NCBI RefSeq assembly: GCF_027172205.1
Contig: NC_070614.1
Coordinates: 40,492,001 to 40,556,000, forward strand
Length of the DNA stretch: 64,000 bases
Reading direction: 5' to 3'
DNA from: Podarcis raffonei
Taxonomy: Eukaryota; Chordata; Lepidosauria; Squamata; Lacertidae
Part shown: piece by piece, positions 1 through 13,400 of the stretch
Position numbering within the stretch: the stretch's first letter is position 1
Layout: every line of letters starts with the position of its first letter
Position numbers and translations under genes: made by a program
The notes under the pieces: model-generated
Seen by the model: only the letters and a program-made list of their open reading frames with translations
What the model was told of the DNA's origin: nothing
Database searches by the model: none

Positions 1-435
1 GTATTATTTTTTAAAAAAAATGTTTACTTTTTGAGGAGCCAGTTCTACAGTCACAATTGCATTGACCTTGCTTGGTCAAATCAGGTCTCCAAGAGTCATC
101 CCAACACTGGATTGGCCAGACCAATTCATGTCCCAATCAGGTCAGGCTTCCAAGAGGACTTAACTCCACAAACTTACCTAGCTCTTCAAAAGTTGGAAGC
201 GTATATATTCCATTTTGTGTTAGCAGGAGTTCATTCTGTCAGTGATTTGCCATATCTTCATAACCAAGTGGGCATTTGAATCTGGAGTCCTGTACAACCT
301 AAATCTAAATTTCAGTGTATCAGGCTGGTCCTCTACGTGCCCAAATTTAGCTTGTTTTGGAGGATTGGGATGAGAAAGCTGAGATTTATCAACCTACAAA
401 AAAGGAAGAATAGGTAGGGGATTGAAGTGACTCAC
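1..435. other. Stretch with no recognised feature
   Basis: AT-rich sequence downstream (in gene direction) of the last integrin exon seen in the window. The short open frame near its start has no recognisable motif and no flanking splice signals. It is most likely integrin intron. Confidence 0.5.
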
Positions 436-3400
436 CGGGGTTAGCAAGGCACTGAATCCCTCTTGGGACATCTCATACTGGAAGGAGCTTTGGGATGTAC
501 CACCTTGGGAATGTGTACCTGTAGACGAAAGATGGGAAGAAAGAGATGCAGGGTGGTAGAACTTGAGAGCTAAGGGGTAATATCTAGCTAACTGAGGATG
601 GAGTCTTGTAGACAGAGGTGAAACCTCATCCTATTGGTGTGGCAGAGGGTAGCCTCTGGTTGATCAGAACAAGACCCTAAATGGAGAGGGAAGGTGCAGA
701 GAGAATGTTAAACTCTCTCAAACCAAGCAGGAAAATGTCTGCTCCCTCACATAGATATTCTACTACACAGGTGAGAAACTAACCAGTAGGCCAAATCCTA
801 ATCCTCTCACAGACCTGCAAGCCTAGTTACACATACCAGTCACTTTATGCCGGGTGACAACATCACCTTCAAAGTCCATTTGCTTTTAAACAAACTGCTT
901 GGAAATTGACTTCAAAGTGAAAGCAGTTATGCTTTTTCCTGCCTCCCACCTAACATCAGGGTTTGAGGTAGTTGGGTGTGATTTATGGGGAAACAGCATT
1001 GTTTTGGGTCAAGTTAGGACCCTGCTGGGCCTAATTTTCTCCTAATGTTATCCCTTAGAGTTTCCTAATAGACAATTCTCAAAAGTTGGCCAAAAATATC
1101 TGGATTTTTCAATATCAATATAATTATATATTACTCCAAATTATGGCAATGGCAGGACATGTAAATCAATAGATAGGTACTGCATAAATAAGATCAGATT
1201 AGATTCAAGCAGAAAGATTTATGTCTCCTCTCCTCCTCATACACCTTGATTCCTGATTGCCAGCCTTGTGTCTTTCAAATGTTTTGGTCTACAATTCCCA
1301 CCAGTCCGCACCAAAACATCTGAAAGGCACCATGTTGGTGAAGGCTGGAGTAGACAATTAAATTATACTATGTGACATGGTATTCAAGAGAGGTCCCTAG
1401 ATAGCCAGCTTTATGTAGTGGTTAGTGTTAGACTAGGACCTAAAGGCCAAGGTTCAAATCTCCACTCAGCCATGAAGCTGAGTGGAGATTGAGTTAGTCA
1501 CAGCCTTTTGCTACCTCACAGGGTTGTTGTAGGGGTTAATTGAGGGGGAACTTTGAGTTCTTTGGAGAAAAAGGTGGGATATAAAAGGTAGTTGAAGTGC
1601 TGGCATCCAGAGCCTGTAACAGTATGCTAATCTGAACTGTTTCCATGCTTTATTCCTGCAGATCATGGCATCAGTGCAGTTGCCATAGCTTAACGTAAAA
1701 AGAAACCTCCATTAGGAGCTATTTTAACTCTGTTACTAGTTCTTCTCTTGAACGTGACCTGGAAGCTACAAGTAAATATCCTCACCTCCTAATATTTAAT
1801 ATAAAGATCAGCACACTAATCTTGTGTTACCAACCATGTTTAATTATTACCTCTTGTAAGAAAGAACTAGACATATACCTCATAACAAGCCTATTTGTCG
1901 TCATGTGAATGTGAGCTCTCTCCATTTCATTTAGGCAGGGTAATGCTCAATAAAATATGGACTAGATTCATGTCCAGATTTGGACTGAGTTAGAATCTCC
2001 CAACCACAAGTCAAAAGCTACAGATCTTAGCATTATCTCTAGATCCCTAGAACCACCTGCTGCATTTGGTACCTTCAATGGCAAAAATTTTATCCTCAAG
2101 CTTGTTCTGGATGTCCTTGAGAGCATTAAAGTTGTTCACAGAGAAAACATGGTCCGAGGGCGGGTAAGAGGCAATTGTGTTGAGCTCTTGCCTTGGTTTG
2201 CCTTGAGAAAAAGCTGCTCCAACCTTTAACAGCATGCCAGAGAGGAGGGGGAGGGGGCAAAGTAGAGAATGAAATGTACTGAATGTAATGATGCCACCAA
2301 ACTTTGTAACTGCCTTGCTTAGAATACAAATCTGGCATATAGTAATACATATCTCAACTTTGAACTGTGTCTATTTCTTCCATGGTTCTTCTCTACTGTC
2401 GATTGCAATCCGAGCTAAGAAGAACTCTCAACTTCCACTCTCAAATATATGGCTGGTCCCTATGGAGAGGGAGGTCTCTCTCTTGCCCTTATCCTTCTGC
2501 AACTCCTTCCTCCACCTCTGTTTTACTCCAGCCTCTTGTTGGTGGCTGGAATAAAGCCATTTATTTATTTATTTATTTCTATACCGCTTTTTATTTTTAT
2601 TATGGTGTCATCACAGCCAGGGATGGCCAATCCCATTTCACCATTGGGGGCAAAAGAGAAATGTAGAGTTGGAAGGGACCACAAGGATCATCTAGTCCAA
2701 ACCCTGCAATACAGGGATCTTTTGCCCAATGTAGGGCTTGAACCCATGAGATTAAGCGTCTCATGCTCTACCAACTGAGCTATCCCAGTTGCCACCTTCT
2801 GTCTTTCCACTAGCCCCATGCTTCTGCTTCTGCTGCCACCACACCCTGGCTCTCTCTGAACTCAGTGGGAGCTGGAGCGCTCCTCAAAGTATTGCCACTC
2901 TGCTTCTGCCATTGGGGAGGGGGAACCAAACGTGGTGTGCAGGAACGCCCCAGCTCTTGCCAAACTTGTCAGGAGCCAGGGCACTCCTCATAGCATTGCT
3001 GCTCACTTGACTTCTCCACTTAGGGCAGGGAAGACAAGCAGCAACGCCACATGCTGGAACACCTCTCTCTTGTTGGTGCTTCTTGCATTTCTGCCACCTG
3101 AGGTGGCATTTCACCTTCCCTCATGGGCAGGCAGGCTCTGATCACAGGCATTTAGAAGAAATACCTTTTTTGGAATTTTTGAGAGAAAGAAAATAAATTT
3201 CTTTCTATTTGCTCTGTCCGTACTGTTTCAATTCATTGCCAACTGACCAGAAGGAAATAGAGCAGCCTGCTTTTAACCACAGCTTGATTCGCCAAAATGA
3301 AGAGGTGAAGCTTTTTTCAGAATTAAAATAGTCCATCTTGCTAATAACTGTACACCATGCTGGCATAACAGGTACAGGAGGCAGGGAGGGGGAGTTGGTT

Positions 3401-6400
3401 TTACTTATTCCACTCTTCTAACCTGACTTCCTTGTAATGTCTTGTGGATTTGCTTCTTAGTCTTCTTACCCCAATGGCAAAACGGATGATGCCAGCATTG
3501 TCAGCCTCTGGTATCACGTCACTATATTCCAGCTCGTCTTCAAATTTCTCTCCATCTGTTATCACAATGAGAATCTTAGAGGCACCACTGCGGGATCCTT
3601 TTTCTGGGACAAAGAGCTCACGCCTGGTGGTGGGGAAGGAGTATGAAGGTGAAACAATAAACAAAACTCTTTCTCAGATACTTCATTGAGTTCTAAAAAC
3701 GTGACATACAAATCAAAGCTGAGTAAGCAATAAAGTGAAATGTTATAAATAAGCAGCAAACCAAGTAGCAAACAAAATAAGTGCTTAAAACTTAAGGATT
3801 TTAAGTGTGTGGGGTGTGTGGGTGTGTGGGTGTGTGGAATCAACACCAATCAGGTCTAAAAAAAGATCAGAGAATAACACAGGAAAAAACTCTGGAATAC
3901 CAGTGTTTCAGAAATTACATGATGCGGATCCTTTTTAAAAAGTGACTGAATGAAAGATGATGTAAGGGACTGGACTGAAGAGCAATGGTGGAGCCCCCCC
4001 CCCCCCGCCCCTGAACCTTCTCAAGAAGAGGAGGACAGTATAGATTTACAATGGTAGTTTGCAGAAGGTCATGACCCTGAGACATGACAGCGCTGGGAAA
4101 TAATGGAAGGGGAGGAGGGGGAAGCAGCAGATCCAGAACAGCTGGCTAACATGTTATCATTAGAAAACATTTCCAACCCCACTTCTCCTAGAACCAGGAG
4201 GGCTGTGAAAGTGGAAGAGCAGAAAGCAAACAAACAAAGGGCCTCATGCAGCCACCGTAGAAGGGGTGACGCTGCAAATGACGTAGAGTAAAAGGAGGGA
4301 GATTACTCAGAGCTACGCTATTGATTAATTAGGGAGTACATTCCTTTCTCTCTGTGTGTAAATTCTGAACAAATTACCGGTACGTGGTAAGCACTCTTCT
4401 TGTTACCTGTTTGGTTTTTTTGGTTTTGGGGTTTTTTTTGCCGCCAGTGGGGGAGGGAAAGGATTCCCTGAACCCTGACAGATGATAATTCCAAACTGAA
4501 TGGAAGCACACAGTATCTTATGCAGAAACAGATGAACACAAAGGAGATACTTACACCACTTTCTGTATAAATGTAGCTGTGTGAGTAGCCCCGAACAGTT
4601 GTCTAACTGGTATAAGAAGTGTATTGGGATCTCGAGTGTTCTTGAACTGAAGAAAGTTGAAGTGTTCTTGATATTGGTTTGAATACTGGGCCAAGGCAAA
4701 CTAAAATGGGAGTGAAAGATGTTAGATACAGCAGCTGAGTGGAAACTGAGGAAAGGATTTGGATACATGGTTGAGGGAAATAATGTACATGAAGTGTATG
4801 CATTTAGCTCTGTTTTGAGGAATGATCAGAGAGCTACAACCAAAGCTGTATAAAACTCTCATCTGATACAGTATCCAAGTTGATGCGGTATCCAAATTTT
4901 GTGGGAAAGAAAATCTGAAGCCTGCAATCTATATAAGTTCTGCACATTAAGCAAAGTTGCCTCCATTTGCAATATTAAATTCAGTTTCTAGTAAACCTGG
5001 GAAGGGTTTAAAAAGTTATTGAAGGCACAATAAATCAGCTCAGTCAGTGGGCCACTAGAAACCCTAACAAGACTATGGACATGTTACTGCTTACTCTACA
5101 TCCAGTGCACTCACACTGCAAGTTTTCTATACTTTATATAAAAAGCTTTATTCGCATTAAAGAAACAGCGGCCATTTTAGCCGTGACACCCCTTCTGTTA
5201 CTTAAATGCGAAAAACCCCAACAGAAACAATACATACATACAATACATACACACACTATATACATTAACCCAGTTTTGTCATCAACTCATTATGGCATGT
5301 TGCTGGCAAAGGCTTGGTAAACAAATCAGCAATATTATCTGGTGATTGACAATACTCCAGTTTGATTACCCCATTCTGTACACAATCTCTCACATTCGCA
5401 TGACAGATAGCAATATGTTTTGATGCGGATTTCATTATTTCTGAGCCTGCTAATGCAATGCACGATTGGCTATCTTCATACACTTGGATAGGCAAATCTA
5501 CTTTACAATCTAGATCTTTTAGTATCTGTATAAACCACATGATTTCATTGCATGCTAGCGACAGGCTCCCATATTCTGCCTCACAGGATGAGGTTGCAAC
5601 AAATCCTTGTTTCTTTGACCTCTATCCAATTATGGAATTGGCAAACATCATAACCATTCCACTTGTAGATTTTCTGGTAGCTACACAGCTTCCCCAGTCC
5701 GCATCAACAAATACTTCTAGTTTTTCATCTTGTGTACTAGATATCTTTAAACATACATTTAATGTCCCCTTTAGATATCTGATAAGCCTTTTCAAAGCAC
5801 ACCAATCGGCAGTACTGGGTTTAGATACACGTTGGCTCAGAACATTTGTAGCACGTGCAATGTCTGGCCTTGACCACTGGCTTAAATACAACAGTGATCC
5901 TATTTTTGAGTGATACAACTCAGGCTGATCAAATTCATCATCACACACTGTCTTTGGGAAATCTGGTGTCATGGGAGTCTGAACTGGCTTGCAGTTTTCC
6001 ATGCCAAACTGCTCTATCAAATGAAGAATTTTCTCTTTCTGGCTTAATAGAAAGCTTTCATCAGCTTCCTGCCTTACTTCTACTCCCAAGTAATTGCTTA
6101 CAGGCCCTAAGGCTTTAAGCTTAAACCTCTTTTCCAGCTGGCTTGTGAGCTTCTGGATCTCATCTGTGGAACTCCCTGCCACAAGCAAATCATCAACAAA
6201 GACTAAGAGCACTAGATATTTGTTGCCTGTCCCCTTGGTGTACAGGCATGGATCAGCCACACTCCTTTTAAAACCAAGTTTTTACAAGGGCTTCATTTAA
6301 ACACTGGTTCCAACACCTTCCACTTTGTTTGAGACCGTAAACAGCTTTTTTCAAATGCCAGACTGCACCATTCCCCTCTTCAAACCCAGGGGGTTGTCTC

Positions 6401-9400
6401 ATTAACACTTCATGGTCTAAATTTGCATGCAGATATGCAGCATCAACATCAAAATGGTGCACTGCTAGTTGTCTTACAGCAGCAATGGAAAGCATTAAAC
6501 GAAAAGTTTCACTCTTTACAGTGGGAGAAAACACTTCATCATAACTCTCCCCTTTAATTTGAGTGAACCCTCTGGCTAATAATCTGGCTCGAAAACATGG
6601 TTCCCCAGATGCAAGGGTTTTCCTTTTGTAAACCCACTTGCATGACACCACTCTGCCACCAGGTGGCGGCATTATGACCTCAAACACTTTGTTACGTTTA
6701 AAAGAGTCCATTTCTTCTTTCATAGCTTGTTCCCACAAAGCATGTTCCCCAGGGGGTAAGTCTAAGACTTCATTATAACTTTGTGGTTCCACACAACTCA
6801 CATTGCATACTCTCACTCCTCCTAGGGTCAAACGCTGAGGAGGTACACCCTTGTTTGAACGTTTGGAGCGCCTAGGCACAACTACTTCTTCTTCCCCCCT
6901 TATCTCTGGCTCTTCTTCCTCTAGAGAAGAAGTATTATCTATTGCCACATCTTTTGGGGAAATCTGTGCCTCCTCCTCATCCTGCTCCTGTGTTGCCAAT
7001 GGCTGAGAAGAAGCCTCTTCTCTTACTTGCAGGGGCAGTAGGCAATCTGGGTTGGCATGGATTGCAGTCCATCTGTCCTGGTCAGTGAAGTCTGCACTTC
7101 GTGACAGAATCACGCATCCTGGGCATAAATTGAAATGCCACCCTTTGCCATAGGATTGATATCCCACAAACCGCAGTTTCTGTGCTCTAGCGCCCCCTTT
7201 CTGGCGCTGAGCTTTGGGGATATTTACATGTGCCCAAGCACCCCAGTTATGGAGCATTGTCCACTCTGGTTCTTTCCCAAACAATACACGATAAGGAATA
7301 TCTTTTATAGAGCTAGACCAGGTTCTACTAATCAAAAAGTTTGCTGTCAGAAAAGCCTCGCCCCACAGCCTATGGTTGTGGCCCAATCCTGCATCCACTA
7401 GCAGGCAGTCCTTTACTGACTGTATTACAGCCCCACGTCTTTCACACAGACCATTTTCAGCAGGGCTATAAGGGTTAGTCAACCCGTGAGTGATCCCCTT
7501 ACGTCGCAACCATGCCCCAAATTGTTTGTTCAGAAATTCTCCGCCCCTATCTGTTTGCAATTGCACAACAGGGCGAGCGAAGAGCTTTTCAGCTTGGGCA
7601 ACCCATTCTCTGAATGTGGGGAAACACTCAGATTTCTGCTTTAACAAAAACAACCAACTAAAACGTGATTTATCATCTAGAAGAGAAGAAGAGTTTGGAT
7701 TTGATATCCCGCCTTTCACTCCCCTTCAGGAGTCTCAAAGCGGCTAACATTCTCCTTTCCCTTCCTCCCCCACAACAAACACTCTGTGAGGTGAGTGGGG
7801 CTGAGAGACTTCACAGAAGTGTGACTGGCCCAAGGTCACCCAGCAGCTGCATGTGGAGGAGCGGAGACGCGAACCCGGTTCCCCAGATTACGAGACTACC
7901 GCTCTTAACCACTACACCACACTGGCTCCACACTGGCTCTATTACCAGAAAAGCATATCTGGCGCCCCCTTCAGTCTTCTGTGGGAAAGGGCCTATCACG
8001 TCACAATGGACAAGTTCTAAAACCTCTTTAGATACTCTGTCACTTTTAGAAGCCACAGGCTTCCTCTTAGATTTGGCCATTTTACATACATTGCAATCTA
8101 GGAAACAGTTACAGCTATTTACTTTTAGGTTCTTGCACACCTTTTGCATTTCTGAAAGCACATGGAAATTGGCGTGACCCAGTTTTCTGTGCAGTTCATG
8201 TACACACCCCTTATGAACTGGCAAATTATCCTGAACCACCTGGGCTGCTTTAACAGGCTTGTCCTGCATTACATATAACCCATTTTCCAACTTTGCATGG
8301 CCACATACCTGAGTTCCATTCTTTATCAGGCAACCATCCTGCGTGAAGTTAACACTATACCCTGCATTAATCAAACAGCTTACAGACAGTAAACAATAGT
8401 CCAAACTGCTGACAAACAGAGTCTCTGGTAGAGTAGTGTTCAAGCACTGCAGGAAACATGTTCCCTGGCCAACAATCTTGCTTCTACGACCATCAGCAAG
8501 ATAGATTGAGTCTTTTCCATCGGCTGGCTTCTCCAGGGTCTTAAAGTCCTCCCGACTGTTGCAGATAATCCTGCTGCTCCCAGAATCCAGCAACCATGTT
8601 CCTCGAGGTATCTTTCTCTCCTCTTGAGAAAATGCAGACACAAACTGAGCAGAATGCGTGTTCTTCTTCCCTGAAGAGAACCCCTTCTGCTTATGTTTCT
8701 GCATCGATTGCTGTCTCTGCTCCACGTCGTCTCCTGGAAGTCTTGCCCTGCATTGACATTGGAGATGCCCGGGTTGGTTGCATCTATAGCATCTCCTCAC
8801 TGCCATGGCCAAATCCAAGCCTTGGCGTTGCTCCATTGGCAGATTCTGCTGCTGGCCCCCTCGACTGTAACTCCTCCGCTCTTGGAGTTCAGCCTGTCTA
8901 TCTGACCTTCTTTCTGCTTCTTCGGTCAATCTTCCAACCACATACTCAAGGGTCAGATCTCGGGGACGCATACTCTCCATGCTGTTAATCACAGGCAACC
9001 AGCTTTCAGGCAAACTTGAAAGGATAATGTATGTTTGGTCAGTCTCATCGTAATGCTTACCTCTCTGCTGTAGTTGAAGAAACAGAGATTTCAGCGTTTG
9101 AAGATGAGTTGCCAAACTCTCACCTTCTTTCATAACAGTCCTGAACAGCCTTCTGGTCAGAGAAATTATAGTTCCAGCAGTTTCTCTGACATGCATTGCC
9201 CTTAATAAATTCCAGCACTCAAACGCTGTGCTGGCATTTGCTACATGCAATAACTGAGAGTTGCTCAAACACAGCATAATTTGGGCACGGGCCCTTTCAT
9301 CCAGCCATTTTTTCTCAGCAGAGTCAGTTCTCAAAACCTCAGTTTCAACACAGTCCCATAGTCCATCTCTCCTTAACAACTGCTGCATTTTAATTGACCA

Positions 9401-10392
9401 ACTCAGCCAGTTGCTTTCTGAGAGAAGTTCAAAAGGGATGCCTCCCCCAATATTTACAACTTGGGAAGACTGGAAATCTGCCATCTCTGCTGGTGCTTGC
9501 TGAGCCCCTTCTGTGGGGCCTTCAGCAATCTCTCCTGACTCTCTCTTTAGAGTCCGGCTGGATGGTCCTGGCTGGCACTCACCGGCTTCTAGCTGCTGCC
9601 TCTGTTGACCCTCAGGTCCTGCCTGGCTCTGCAACTGATGTAGCTGCTCTGTGAGTCGCCTACTGTGGTCCTCTAGCAGTTCAAACTGTTCCAGTAGCCG
9701 ACGCTGAGTGCTTTCTTGATCCTCAGATCCTAGCCGCTCCAGCGTCGCTGCAGACAGTTACAGCTTGCCACCAACTGCTCCAACGCACAGCCACTGGCTC
9801 CATACACCACCAGGACTCACCAGCTCCCTGCTGAGATGCTGTCAGTCGTTTTGCACTCTGCACATGCTCAGAAACACTGGGCCCATAACCTGTCAGTGTT
9901 TGTAAAAAGCAAAAAAAGAAGGAAAGGGTTCTGACCTCCCTTTGTCTCCTCAGTCTCCTTGTCGGCACAAAAAGAGTCCACGAGAATATCCTTGCAGAGT
10001 TTTATTCTTAAAAGTCTTTGTGCAAAACACAACTGAACAACTATACACACCAGCACCAACCAACCCAAACACCAGCCTCAGCACAAACTAACATTTCTCA
10101 CTTATATATACAACCTGCTGCAGGCCGCTGAGTCATGCTGACCCAGCTTTATTCGCATTAAAGAAACAGCGGCCATTTTAGCCGTGACAACATTCACAAT
10201 ATATTAGCGACAATTCATGGTGATCCTGTAGTTTCCTGTCATATACAGCAATTTGATGCATGTCTTCCCTCAAACTAGCTTCAATTTGACTAGAAACTGG
10301 GTGCGGAGTAAGCAGTAGTGTGAATATTTGGGGCACCCTTCACGGATGTGCAGAGGAGCGCATATGTACAGATGACAGCTTTGTGAATATGA

Positions 10393-10450
<58 letters not shown>

Positions 10451-13400
10451 GAAGGGGTGGAGAAATCAGAAAGGCCACATGTGTTGGGTGAAGACATACT
10501 TGCCCTTTCTCCGATATGAGCAAAACTGTGCAAATGTGGTTTGAAATGCAGTAGGGGAAAATGACTTTGCTACATTTTCAGCCACTTATGTGAGAATTGC
10601 TTAAGACTCTGTTTGACTTCTCAGATTTCAACAGGACTTTCCCACATATTTTTAGGTGCAGTCATAATGGATAGAAACCAGCTTTAAATAAATAGAAGAG
10701 AGAAAGGAAAACAGAACTCTAAAATTCCCAGGATATGTTACTATGTATGTGCTTCTTTGGCATAATTGCTGAATCATGGAATACAGCCTGGTAATGGATC
10801 TCTGGAAATGAGAATTTGCCCAACTCACAGTGGACCTCTGTACTGACATACACTGATATGGCATGATATTCTGTGTTAATGATATGCATTCAAGTGATGG
10901 GCTGAGCTAGATGAAACCTTATCCAATAATAAGTAGTAGTAGTTGTTGTTGTTTAGTCGTTTAGTCGTGCCCGACTCTTCGTGACCCCATGGACCAGAGC
11001 ACGCCAAGCACTTCTGTCTTCCACTGCCTCCCGCAGTTTGGTCAGACTCATGTTTGTAGCTTCGAGAATACCGTCCAACCATCTCGTCCTCTGCCGTCCC
11101 CTTCTCCTTGTGCCCTCTATCTTTCCCAACATCAGGGTCTTTTCCAGGGAGTCTTCTCTTCTCATGAGGTGGCCAAAGTACTGGAGCCTCAGCTTCACGA
11201 TCTGTCCTTCCAGTGAGCACTCAGGGCTGATTTCCTTAAGAATGGAGAGGTTTGATCTTCTTGCAGTCCATGGGACTCTCAAGAGTCTCCTCCAGCACCA
11301 TAATTCAAAAGCATCAATTCTTCGGCGATCAGCCTTCTTGATGGTCCAGCTCTCACTTCCATACATCACTACTGGGAAAACCATGGCTTTAACTATACGG
11401 ACCTTTGTTGGCAAGGTGATGTCTCTGCTTTTTAAGATACTGTCTAGGTTTGCCATCGCCTTTCTCCCAAGGAGCAGGCGTCTTTTAATTTCGTGACTGC
11501 TGTCACCACCTGCAGTGATCATGGAACCCAGGAAAGTAAAATCTCTCACTGCCTCCATTTCTTCCATAATAACGAGTAGTTCTGTCCTATTATTGCTCAG
11601 TTTTGGAGGGGAGTTGTGAGTTGAGAATTAAACTAGTTTTTAAAATACATCATTCATGGTGTCCACTCTGACAAAATTGGCATTTTTTGAATGTTGCCGT
11701 GATTGACTGTTTGATGTTGGCAGGATAGAAATTGGAATGTGAGACTGACCAGATGGATGGACAATATTTTAAAGTGAGCTATAGGGAGCCCCTGCTGATG
11801 AAGTGTCTCAGTTCCAGCTGACAAAGCACTAAGGCAAGTTAAGCAGACATATGAGTCCAGAAACACATTTGTTCTGTTGAGGCCAAGGTAGCAGACCTGG
11901 AAAAGCTAAAAGAGGCATCAAACCTTCAGTAGCTGTGCCCCACTCCCTTAATGATAGTTCCCCTGCTGTCAGAGAAAATGAGGGTCTTGGGGAAAGGAGA
12001 GTGTCATTTTGTGGAAGAGAAACATTCCCTTAGAAGGGACCCATTCCTTGTGGGACAAATAGCTATCCTCTCATCCTAAGATATTTCTCTGGGGGTGGAA
12101 GGATCCCGTAGTGGGTGATTAAATTATTAGAAAGTGGGTGATGGGCATAACACCACAAGGTGAATTGCCTGCCTGGCACAAAAGAGAGATGTTGTCCTTT
12201 ACCTAGATAGCCTGGTAGATAGGGAGGAATCAGTGGTCATGGTGCATATTGGCACCAGTGACATAGGAGAAATGTGGTTGTGAGTGAAAGGGCAGTTAAA
12301 TGGCAAATGCAATTCAATGTAAACAAGTGTACAGTGATGCCTGTTTGGGCAAAAACATCTTAATTACACATACACACTCATGGGGTCTGAATTGGCACTG
12401 ACTGACCAGGAATGATACCTTGGGGTTGTAGTAGATAGCTCAATGAAAATGTTGACTCCATGTGAAGAAGATTTGACAAAGGCAAAATCCATGCCAGAAA
12501 CTGAAAAGAAAACTCCCCAATGTTACCTGGGTGTCAGTATTTTCAAAACGCTTTATGACCTCTGATATAAATGTCTTCATTTGTGGAAACTCGTGGCGCT
12601 TGATGCTTCCTGAACCATCTATCAGAAACACTATGTCAGAGTGCTGTTTTGGACATTCTAGGAGAGGAAACACCAGTCAAATGGTGGAGAGGTGAGATTG
12701 AGGCATGTAAAAAGAGGGGCACAAAATCAAGAAACTTACATAACACTTGTGTCATCATGCTATACAATCACAATTATTTTTTTTGAGGTGGGGTACCTCT
12801 GGCTACTTGTGGTTGTAGTGGGAAGGCCTACTGATATTTCCAAGCTAGTTAACCTGTTCAGCTGACCCAATCTTTTTTTAAAAAGGTCGTATTTAATGCT
12901 AGTTCTACTCGGAGTGGACCCATTGAAGTTAATGGACATGACTAACTTAAGTTCATCAAGTTCATTGAGTTCAGGATTTATTTGAATCCTATCCAAAGTC
13001 TGACCAAAGGGTTGCCACCTTTTTTACCAAAGAGGTGGTCCTGTGTGGTGATAAGCAGTAATTTAACAGGCAAATCTTCCCCGTCACTGCACTCCCATGC
13101 TTGAAAAAGCGTATCTAGCTGAGTTTCTACATGTTAAAAGTAGAAAACCACTGCCAGAAAACCTGTGATCAACATTCACCAATGCACATAACTACTACAA
13201 CTGATACCTGGGACTTCCATATATCCTGTTCCCAATCTCTGTTTCCTCCCCCAGCCTCTAGACATTCAGGCCAGTGAGTTGTTTAACCACTAGTCCTTCC
13301 CTTGCCATTCCACCAGTGGTATCTAACTTTGATATTTGCTCATTCCTTCCTTGCATCTCAATCTCACCTGTTTGGTTCTTAGGAAAGTGTTGTATCTCCC

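Larger units (their letters stand above)
5144..10189 (-). mobile_element. Ty1/copia-type LTR retrotransposon fossil
   Basis: Minus-strand copia-family element in an integrin intron, same direction as the gene. Parts in order: 5' LTR 10189-9891 (299 bp, TGTCAC...TGACA), primer site 9890-9876, Gag with a CCHC knuckle (CYRCNQPGH, about 8795-8750), protease (LLDSGSS), integrase ([14 protein letters not shown]), reverse transcriptase (FVDD form of the YVDD box, about 6190) and RNase H ([11 protein letters not shown] ... [11 protein letters not shown]), then a purine tract at 5197-5189 and the start of the 3' LTR. Domain order protease-integrase-RT-RNase H is diagnostic of copia. The two ends share 45 identical bases. 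It is broken in several places and also carries a SINE at 7684-7940. Confidence 0.93.

Noticed and set aside
2659-2790. tRNA-Lys gene
   Set aside because: The tRNA-like head is joined to a CR1-type tail and the acceptor stem does not close, so it is a SINE.
10391-10450. CRISPR-like or regulatory array
   Set aside because: Simple CT/GT microsatellite; the host is a vertebrate and no spacer structure exists anywhere in the window.
10953-11567. 204-codon open frame as a novel host protein
   Set aside because: All blocks match the C-terminal reverse transcriptase of RTE-BovB and the tail is BovB.
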